In this document: in pieces, positions 1-5,208 of the stretch | Layout: each line of letters opens with the position of its first letter | Position numbering within the stretch: position 1 is the first letter of the stretch | Origin: JAAZNV01 sp035358315 | GTDB lineage: Bacteria > Patescibacteriota > WWE3 > UBA101185 > UBA10185 | Assembly: GCA_035358315.1 (NCBI GenBank) | Contig: DAOPPB010000026.1 | Span: 1 to 6,052, forward strand | DNA: 6,052 nt | Reading direction: 5' to 3' | Position numbers and translations under genes: made by a program | Notes under the pieces: model-generated | What the model saw: only the letters and a program-made list of their open reading frames with translations | What the model was told of the DNA's origin: nothing | The model's database searches: none

Positions 1-1
1 G

Positions 2-1528
2 TTTGATAAGATCGGTAATGATATAGCTAAAAAATATCGTGTTTTCCCCCTTGAACTAAATGGTAATACCCTGTCTTTGGCCATGCTTGATCCCCTGGAT
101 CTTCAAACGATAGATTTTATTGAAAGAAGAACCGGTTATAAAGTTCTGCCGTTTATCACAACTGAAAAAATAATGGATAGGGTTTTGGATGAGCAGAAAG
201 GGAAAGAGCTTGGTGAAGAGATTTCCGCCGCAATGGAAGAAATCGCGCAAAATACGGTGAAGATAGAAGAAGGCCAGCTGGAGATGAATGACGCAACTAT
301 CAGGGATGCACCTATTGCTAGAGTTGTCGGGATGATACTTGAAACTTCGGTTAAATCGGGAGCGTCCGATGTTCACATTGAACCCGGGGAAGATTATTGC
401 AGATTGAGATATAGGATCGACGGAATTTTATCGGAGAAGATAAAGATCCCAAAGGAAATGACCGATTCTGTTGTAGCGAGGATAAAAATACTGGCGGGAA
501 TGAAAATTGACGAGAAGAGAGTGCCTCAGGATGGGAGGTTTAAGGTCCAGGTCGGTAAGACGGAAACTGACCTTAGAGTTTCAACATTGCCTACGGTTTT
601 CGGTGAAAAGGTAGTTATAAGACTTCTAAAAGAAGAAGGAGTTGTTTTTACTTACAGAGATCTTGGAATGCGGGGACTTACTCTAAAAAGGTACGAAGAA
701 ATGACCTTGAAACCTAACGGAATGATACTTGTTACAGGTCCTACTTCATCAGGGAAAACCGTTACCTTGGCATCCACTTTGAGCAAATTAAATACGATAA
801 GAGTTAATGTTGTAACCATAGAAGACCCTGTGGAAATAAGAGTTCCCGGAGTAAATCAGGTTCAGGTAAATCCTCAGGCGGGTCTTACTTTTGCCTCAGC
901 TTTAAGGGCTTTTTTAAGACAGGACCCAAATATTATTATGGTCGGAGAAATCAGGGATAGTGAAACTGCCGAACTTGCAGTTCATGCTGCTTTGACCGGG
1001 CATCTTGTTCTATCAACTTTACACACTAATTCAGCTTCGGGTGCAATTCCCCGACTTTTGGACATGGGGATTGAGGATTTCTTTCTCTCCTCAACTATAC
1101 TTGGAATATTGGCGCAAAGATTGGTTAGGAAAGTGTGTCCTTATTGCAGGGAGGAATATTCTCCCCCAGAGGAAATAGCCGATGATATAAAAGCTCTTTT
1201 GAATGAATTGTCTTCTAATTCTGTTTTGATGTCCAAAGATACGGAAATTGCAAAAATAATAAAAAGTGTTATGGCAAAAGAAGATATCACTTTATACAGA
1301 GGAAAAGGATGCCCAAAGTGTGATAGTGGATACAAAGGAAGAATCGGAATCTTTGAACTTTTGCCGATGTCAGAGAAAATAGCAGCTGCAACATTAGATA
1401 GGTCTCCGTCCACAAAAATAGAAGAAATAGCCAAACAGGAAGGTATGGTTACTCTTCTTCAGGATGGTTATATCAGAGCTTTGCAGGGTGAGACAACACT
1501 TGAGGAAGTTATGAGAGTTACCAAGTGA
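2..1528 (+). CDS. pilB: PilB, type IV pilus extension ATPase (5' end cut by window edge)
   Basis: Cytoplasmic hexameric ATPase of the GspE/PulE family that powers pilin polymerisation at the PilC platform. The frame is open to the left edge, giving 508 visible residues. The residues before the first possible start (TTG at 77) already read as MshEN/T2SSE N-domain (KKYRVFPLELNGNTLSLAM), so the true start lies outside the window, probably some 30-60 residues upstream. Visible in order (residues counted from base 2): SGASDVHIEP at 119-128; Walker A GPTSSGKT at 246-253; Asp box TIEDPVE at 272-278; Walker B NIIMVGEIRD at 310-319; His box TGHLVLSTLHT at 332-342; and a zinc-binding four-cysteine pair, CPYC at 379-382 and CPKC at 437-440. 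The zinc motif and the VGEIRD form of Walker B separate it from PilT. It ends in TGA after EEVMRVTK, a typical PilB C-terminus. T2SS GspE is the alternative, but the pilT neighbour favours PilB. Confidence 0.96.
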   Translation, partial: FDKIGNDIAKKYRVFPLELNGNTLSLAMLDPLDLQTIDFIERRTGYKVLPFITTEKIMDRVLDEQKGKELGEEISAAMEEIAQNTVKIEEGQLEMNDATIRDAPIARVVGMILETSVKSGASDVHIEPGEDYCRLRYRIDGILSEKIKIPKEMTDSVVARIKILAGMKIDEKRVPQDGRFKVQVGKTETDLRVSTLPTVFGEKVVIRLLKEEGVVFTYRDLGMRGLTLKRYEEMTLKPNGMILVTGPTSSGKTVTLASTLSKLNTIRVNVVTIEDPVEIRVPGVNQVQVNPQAGLTFASALRAFLRQDPNIIMVGEIRDSETAELAVHAALTGHLVLSTLHTNSASGAIPRLLDMGIEDFFLSSTILGILAQRLVRKVCPYCREEYSPPEEIADDIKALLNELSSNSVLMSKDTEIAKIIKSVMAKEDITLYRGKGCPKCDSGYKGRIGIFELLPMSEKIAAATLDRSPSTKIEEIAKQEGMVTLLQDGYIRALQGETTLEEVMRVTK

Positions 1529-1545
1529 GATTTTTGGAATATAAT
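1518..1545 (+). promoter_or_regulatory. Candidate sigma70-type promoter before pilT
   Basis: TTACCA (1518-1523, 4 of 6 to TTGACA) and a perfect TATAAT (1540-1545) are separated by 16 bases, overlapping the end of pilB. Transcription would start near 1552, about 40 bases before the pilT GTG. The 66-base gap between pilB and pilT contrasts with the 2-base gap between pilT and pilC, so a separate promoter for pilT-pilC is plausible. The region is AT-rich, so a chance match is possible. Confidence 0.3.
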
Positions 1546-1578
1546 TTTGTTTGGTTTGAAAATATGTAAGTATTAAAG

Positions 1579-1584
1579 AAAGGA
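1579..1584 (+). promoter_or_regulatory. Ribosome binding site of pilT, supporting a GTG start
   Basis: AAAGGA lies 10 bases before the GTG at 1595. The only nearby ATG (1605) is out of frame, and the next in-frame ATG (1637, residue 15) would cut into the conserved N-terminal region just before ASDLHI. GTG is therefore the best start. Confidence 0.6.
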
Positions 1585-1594
1585 ATAAGTAAAA

Positions 1595-2659
1595 GTGAAA
1601 ATTAATGCAACTCAATTATTAGAGAAAGTAGTGGACATGGAAGCATCGGATCTTCACATATCGGTTGGAGCCAACCCATATGTCAGGGTAAATACCGTCT
1701 TGAAGCCCTTGACAGAATATCCGGTTATGAATGTTGATGATGTTGAGTTTGTGATCTCTCAATTTTTAGATGCAAAACAAAGAGAACTTCTTGAAATAAA
1801 CAAGGAATTGGATTTTTCTATTGCTCTTGGTCAGAAAGCGAGATTTAGAGTAAATGCTTTTTTTCAAAGAGGATATCCGGCTGTGGCCCTAAGGCACATT
1901 ACTATGGATATTCCCACAATTGAGGATCTTCATTTGCCGCCGATACTTAATTCCGTCTGTAATTTAAAACAGGGTCTTGTCATTATCGTAGGTCCTGCAG
2001 GTCAAGGAAAATCAACAACAATAGCCTCAATGATAGAAAGTATTAATAAAACCAGATCGGAACACATAGTTACCATTGAGGACCCGATAGAATACGTTTT
2101 TACAAACAAGTTATCTTTGATAGAACAAAGGGAGATGTTTCTTGATTCACATTCATGGGAAATTGCGCTCCGCTCGGTTATGAGACAGGATCCAAACATT
2201 GTCTTTATAGGTGAAATGAGGGATGCAGATACTATTAGATCTACTCTCCAGATAGCGGAAACCGGACATTTGGTTTTTACTACGTTACATACGAACTCGG
2301 CTTCTCAGACAATAGACAGAATAATTGCTTCTTTTGATGAAGAGAAACAAAATGAGGTAAGATCACAGCTTTCGCAGGTTGTGGAAGTGATAATTTCGCA
2401 AAGATTACTTCCATCAGATAAGATGGGTTCTGTTCCTGCCTGTGAAATAATGATTAATAGTGACGCAATAGCAAATCTTATCAGGGAAGGAAAAACTCAC
2501 ATGATAGATAATATTATAAATACAAGTGCTCAGTACGGAATGGTCAGTATCGAAAAAAGCATAGCAAATCTTGTTTTGTCAGGAACCGTTGCGCTTGAGG
2601 ATGGTTTGAGATATGCTCCCAGGCCTCAGGAACTGCGAAGGTTGGTGGACAAAAAGTAA
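1595..2659 (+). CDS. pilT: PilT, type IV pilus retraction ATPase
   Basis: Cytoplasmic hexameric ATPase that drives pilus disassembly and so twitching, adhesion or DNA uptake. It has 354 residues, the usual length for PilT. Visible: an N-terminal PAS-like domain with ASDLHI (17-22) and RVNAFFQRG (85-93); Walker A GPAGQGKS (133-140, Lys139); Asp box TIEDPIEYV (160-168); Walker B NIVFIGEMRD (201-210, Glu207); His box TGHLVFTTLHT (223-233); and AIANLIRE (291-298), the counterpart of the PilT signature AIRNLIRE. No zinc cysteine motif is present, unlike PilB. Oddities: Walker A has Gln where Ser is usual (GPTGSGKS), the signature has Ala in place of Arg, and the common QREVG reads QREMF (178-182). 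All catalytic residues are kept, so it should be active. It starts at GTG with an AAAGGA site and sits 2 bases before pilC, so the two are probably translated together. PilU-like paralogues are the alternative, but AIANLIRE favours PilT. Confidence 0.95.
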   Translation: MKINATQLLEKVVDMEASDLHISVGANPYVRVNTVLKPLTEYPVMNVDDVEFVISQFLDAKQRELLEINKELDFSIALGQKARFRVNAFFQRGYPAVALRHITMDIPTIEDLHLPPILNSVCNLKQGLVIIVGPAGQGKSTTIASMIESINKTRSEHIVTIEDPIEYVFTNKLSLIEQREMFLDSHSWEIALRSVMRQDPNIVFIGEMRDADTIRSTLQIAETGHLVFTTLHTNSASQTIDRIIASFDEEKQNEVRSQLSQVVEVIISQRLLPSDKMGSVPACEIMINSDAIANLIREGKTHMIDNIINTSAQYGMVSIEKSIANLVLSGTVALEDGLRYAPRPQELRRLVDKK

Positions 2660-2661
2660 AT

Positions 2662-3864
2662 ATGCCTATATATACCTATACAGCAAAAAACAATGTCGGC
2701 GGAACCGTGAGTGGAGATGTGGAAGCCAGGAATAGAGAGACCGCTGTCGGTCTTTTGAAAAATCAGGGATTTACGGTTGTTTCAATAAAGGAGAAAACAG
2801 CGGGTTTTTCCGATATTTTGTCGGACTTTAAGAATGTCCCGCAGGGGGAAGTAGCGACATTTACAAGGCAGCTTTCTACCATGGTTTCTGCCGGTCTTCC
2901 GATTGCTCGAGCCCTCGAAGTTCTGTCTTCCCAATCTACAAACAGCAAACTTAAAAAAATAATTTCGGACGTTTTAAAATCTGTTGAAGGAGGCGCCTCT
3001 CTGTCGGCCTCTTTCTCACTTTATCCCAAGGTTTTTTCAAATACGTATGTTTCGCTCGTAAGAGCCGGAGAGTCATCGGGAAAACTGGATGTTATTTTGA
3101 AAAAACTGGCTGACAACATGGAGGCAGACAGGGAGCTAAATTCAAAATTTAAGTCTGCAATGATATATCCGATTGTCATTTTGGTTGCCATGATGGCTGT
3201 AATGCTGATTCTGATGGTTTTTGTTATGCCGAAACTTACTACTATGTATGAGGGTATGCAAATAGAATTACCAGCTACAACAAAGATAATTATAAATGTG
3301 TCTAATTTCATGGCTAAATATATCTATTTGATATTGATAGTTATTGTAGGGTTGGTTATTGTTATTCGTTCTTTTTTCTCTTCCGAGAGGGGGAAAAATT
3401 TTGTTTCGGAGATAATCGGCAAAGTTCCGGTTTTTGGAAAGATAACTCTTATGAAGGATTATTCCAGTTTTAGTAGAACGCTATCGCTGTTGATAAATGC
3501 GGGTGTTCCTATAGTTGATGCTTTAAATATAGTTTCGGTAACCATGTCCGGAATGCCATTGAGGAGAGCTATTCAGGAGGCGGCAAGACAGGTAGAAAAA
3601 GGAAATTCACTTTCAAGTTTTTTTAAGAGCAATTCTGCCTTTCCTCCGTTAATTGGACAAATGATGGGAGTTGGAGAAGAAACCGGAAAAACCGATGAGG
3701 TCTTGGAAAGAGTTGCTGTCTATTATGAAGGAGAAGTAAATAATTTGGTGAAAGGTCTTTCGTCCGCTCTGGAGCCGTTGATACTTGTGATTCTTGGTGT
3801 TATGGTCGGATTTCTTATTATTTCAGTTATTACTCCTATTTATAAGTTGACAAGCGCAATCTAA
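2662..3864 (+). CDS. pilC: PilC, type IV pilus inner-membrane platform protein
   Basis: Polytopic membrane protein of the GspF/PilC family. It forms the platform turned by PilB and PilT and passes pilin between the membrane and the fibre. At 400 residues it is full length. Visible: a short N-terminal region (MPIYTYTAKN start, typical of the family); a first T2SSF domain at about 66-190 containing FTRQLSTMVSAGLPI; membrane segments at about 167-189 and 218-237; a second T2SSF domain at about 268-392 with the parallel motif FSRTLSLLINAGVPI; and a last membrane segment at about 371-394. The duplicated T2SSF layout and the pattern of one helix, a close second helix and a C-terminal helix are diagnostic. 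The ATG is 2 bases after the pilT stop. No good Shine-Dalgarno is present (only a weak GGTGGA at 2644-2649 inside pilT), which suggests translational coupling to pilT. GspF of type II secretion is the alternative; the context argues for a pilus. Confidence 0.96.
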   Translation: MPIYTYTAKNNVGGTVSGDVEARNRETAVGLLKNQGFTVVSIKEKTAGFSDILSDFKNVPQGEVATFTRQLSTMVSAGLPIARALEVLSSQSTNSKLKKIISDVLKSVEGGASLSASFSLYPKVFSNTYVSLVRAGESSGKLDVILKKLADNMEADRELNSKFKSAMIYPIVILVAMMAVMLILMVFVMPKLTTMYEGMQIELPATTKIIINVSNFMAKYIYLILIVIVGLVIVIRSFFSSERGKNFVSEIIGKVPVFGKITLMKDYSSFSRTLSLLINAGVPIVDALNIVSVTMSGMPLRRAIQEAARQVEKGNSLSSFFKSNSAFPPLIGQMMGVGEETGKTDEVLERVAVYYEGEVNNLVKGLSSALEPLILVILGVMVGFLIISVITPIYKLTSAI

Positions 3865-3877
3865 TTTAGTGTAGAAT
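3847..3877 (+). promoter_or_regulatory. Candidate promoter of the pilin gene
   Basis: A perfect -35 box TTGACA (3847-3852) lies in the last codons of pilC, and TAGAAT (3872-3877, 5 of 6 to TATAAT) follows after a 19-base spacer, slightly longer than ideal. Transcription would begin near 3884 and give a leader of about 65 bases. A separate promoter fits the general need for far more pilin than motor protein. Confidence 0.45.
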
Positions 3878-3931
3878 TAATCTAATTGTTTGAAATATAA
3901 AATTAATTTTACTCAAAGTAAGAATTTGAAG

Positions 3932-3939
3932 GGAGGTGA
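3932..3939 (+). promoter_or_regulatory. Strong Shine-Dalgarno site of the pilin gene
   Basis: GGAGGTGA matches the 16S rRNA anti-Shine-Dalgarno over its full length and ends 9 bases before the ATG at 3949. It is much the strongest ribosome binding site in the window, consistent with high pilin output, and it fixes the start so that the leader is MNKKKQRG. Confidence 0.85.
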
Positions 3940-3948
3940 AATAGAAAA

Positions 3949-4443
3949 ATGAATAAGAAAAAACAAAGAGGTTTTACGCTTATTGAAATGCTTGTTGTTA
4001 TTGCGATTATTGCTATATTAGCGGGAGCTGTTTTGTTAGCCATAAATCCTGCAGAAACGATGAAAAAAGGCCGGGATTCCACAAGACTTAGTGATATGGA
4101 TACCTTGAGAACTGCTATAAATATGGCTATGGCAGAAGGGGAAATTACACTAAAGGCTATGGGTAGTGCTAAGAATAGTGGAAGTGGCACTCAGGTTGCA
4201 GATTGTAGTGGTTACGTTGAGTGTAATAAGATAGGAACATCGGGATTAGCTAAATACATTCCTGTTCTTCCTAAGGATCCAATTAATAGTGGTAGCTATG
4301 TTTATACCTTTATTTCCACTGCAGACGACTATGAGTTAAATGCAATGTTAGAGTCCACGAGTAATAAGGGAAAAGTGGAAAATGATGGTGGTAATAGTCT
4401 TACTAAATTTGAAGTAGGTACCAAATTAGATCTGTTGAATTAG
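3949..4443 (+). CDS. Type IV prepilin, probable major pilin
   Basis: Prepilin of 164 residues with a class III (type IV) signal: a short basic leader MNKKKQRG, cleavage expected after Gly8, and a mature N-terminus FTLIE with the essential Glu at residue 13 (Glu5 of the mature protein). A hydrophobic helix at about 9-32 anchors the subunit before assembly and packs in the fibre core. After it comes an amphipathic stretch (GRDSTRLSDMDTLRTAI, about 41-57), then a small globular part with Cys86 and Cys92 (C-x5-C, a possible disulfide) and LPKDPINSGSYVYTF (107-121), a form common in short pilins and pseudopilins. It is PilA/PulG-like. It follows pilC with its own promoter and strong ribosome binding site and precedes a terminator, so it is likely expressed at a high level. 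A pseudopilin or minor pilin is possible, but it is the only pilin seen here. The C-terminal tail (135-164) is polar and probably variable. Confidence 0.92.
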   Translation: MNKKKQRGFTLIEMLVVIAIIAILAGAVLLAINPAETMKKGRDSTRLSDMDTLRTAINMAMAEGEITLKAMGSAKNSGSGTQVADCSGYVECNKIGTSGLAKYIPVLPKDPINSGSYVYTFISTADDYELNAMLESTSNKGKVENDGGNSLTKFEVGTKLDLLN

Positions 4444-4524
4444 AAAGTATTTTAAATCTTTCTATATGTCTAAAAAACTTTTGTTTGAGTTGGGTTGAGA
4501 ACTGGATCGTGGTTGTCGGGTTAG

Positions 4525-4557
4525 AGAAAAGGCCACGCCTCCGGCGTGGCCTTTTCT
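4525..4557. terminator. Bidirectional rho-independent terminator between convergent genes
   Basis: A perfect 15-bp inverted repeat, with arms at 4525-4539 and 4543-4557 and a 3-base loop (TCC), has the GC-rich core GGCCACGCC/GGCGTGGCC flanked by AAAA and TTTT. The T-rich side continues as TTTTCTTTATATTTTCTT on the plus strand. The A-tract of the left arm reads as TTTTCTCTAA on the minus strand, so it can end the pilin transcript and also that of the convergent gene ending at 4569. It is by far the most GC-rich spot in the surrounding sequence. Confidence 0.9.
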
Positions 4558-4568
4558 TTATATTTTCT

Positions 4569-5063
4569 TCACAATTGAGTAGTCTGAAAGAAATTTGCCC
4601 TCGGCATATTTTTAAGCCCGAAGATTTGTTTTTCTACCTCTTCTCTATCCCTTTCTTCCAAAACTGTAACTTCTTGTTCTTTTAACTGTCCCTTCTTTTT
4701 GGAATCCAATTTAATTCCGTTTTCAAATACATTCATTATTTCTTTTTCATCATCCTGAGCCAGAATCCTATTTATTGATATTTTTCGGCAGGATAAGCAT
4801 TCGTGAATCAGCATTAACTCACCTTTTATTTTCATTTCCCATTTATTAACACGGGGGTTTTTTATTGTTAATCCTATCGGTTTCATTCCACTGTTGCACG
4901 AGGACATCCTATCCCCGGCTGTAGCGTGATCCACATGTTTGGACCACAGGCAGTATGGACAGTGGTTTCTATTTACTGTGTTATCGTATTTGCTTATCGG
5001 CACCCATTTTTTGCAATTTATACATATGAAACCTTTATTTTTTTCTTCCTCTTTTGGATTCAT
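4569..5063 (-). CDS. RNHCP domain protein, predicted zinc-binding
   Basis: Protein of 164 residues with the RNHCP domain, a family named after its conserved motif and of unknown function. Visible: FICINC (12-17, Cys14 and Cys17), RNHCPYCLWSKHVD (32-45, Cys35 and Cys38), GDRMSSCNSGMKPIG (50-64, Cys56), and HECLSC followed by NRI (87-100, Cys89 and Cys92). The paired CxxC motifs (14/17, 35/38, 89/92) imply zinc-ribbon folding. There is no signal peptide or membrane segment, so it is expected in the cytoplasm. Residues from about 104 form a strongly charged Lys/Glu-rich tail, longer than a bare RNHCP domain would need. It lies on the opposite strand between pilin and pilD, converging on the pilin terminator, so it is not part of the pil transcript. 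The ATG at 5063 is the first usual start after an in-frame stop at 5130-5132. The only Shine-Dalgarno-like AAGGAT (5085-5080) is 16 bases away, too far. A link to pili is unproven. Confidence 0.88.
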   Translation of the reverse strand: MNPKEEEKNKGFICINCKKWVPISKYDNTVNRNHCPYCLWSKHVDHATAGDRMSSCNSGMKPIGLTIKNPRVNKWEMKIKGELMLIHECLSCRKISINRILAQDDEKEIMNVFENGIKLDSKKKGQLKEQEVTVLEERDREEVEKQIFGLKNMPRANFFQTTQL

Positions 5064-5069
5064 ATTTTG

Positions 5070-5075
5070 ATTATA
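5070..5075 (-). promoter_or_regulatory. Candidate -10 box of the RNHCP gene, leaderless layout
   Basis: Read on the minus strand, a perfect TATAAT (5075 to 5070) ends 6 bases before the ATG, which places the expected transcription start at or next to the start codon. No -35 box is recognisable at 16-18 bases. With no well-placed Shine-Dalgarno, this looks like a leaderless gene, but the AT-rich context makes a chance hexamer possible. Confidence 0.35.
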
Positions 5076-5174
5076 CTTAATCCTTAAGTTTTCTGCATTG
5101 GAGTTGTTATTTTCTTGTCTTATTTTTGATTAAACTTCCATCTTTGAAACAAATTTAAAACGTGGAAATTTTTT

Positions 5175-5203
5175 TTGGATCTTTTTAATAAACCTTTTCT
5201 AAT
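5175..5203 (+). promoter_or_regulatory. Candidate promoter of pilD, leaderless layout
   Basis: TTGGAT (5175-5180, 3 of 6) and TCTAAT (5198-5203, 5 of 6) are 17 bases apart. The -10 box ends 5 bases before the ATG at 5209, so the transcript would start at the start codon. No Shine-Dalgarno is visible upstream of either ATG candidate (5209 or 5218). Confidence 0.3.
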
Positions 5204-5208
5204 GTAAA

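Noticed and set aside
1141..1434. Minus-strand open frame opposite pilB (similar ones lie opposite pilT, pilC, pilin and pilD)
   Set aside because: These are antisense to clearly conserved coding sequence and their translations show no family motifs or start signals.
1526..1576. Possible UGA read-through (alternative genetic code) at the end of pilB
   Set aside because: The protein already ends in a typical PilB C-terminus, the extension would be short and unrelated, and a new ribosome binding site for pilT follows.
4441..4464. Small inverted repeat TAGAAAG/CTTTCTA spanning the pilin stop codon
   Set aside because: Only 7 AT-rich pairs with a 10-base loop; it would be weakly stable and is likely chance. 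The strong terminator downstream explains transcript ending.
4465..4524. G-rich stretch with repeated GTTGAG/GGGTT elements after the pilin gene
   Set aside because: The repeats are short and irregular, with no paired structure or known small-RNA or riboswitch motif.
4485..4685. Plus-strand open frame of 66 codons after the pilin gene
   Set aside because: It runs through the terminator hairpin and the antisense of the RNHCP gene, has no ribosome binding site and no recognisable protein features.
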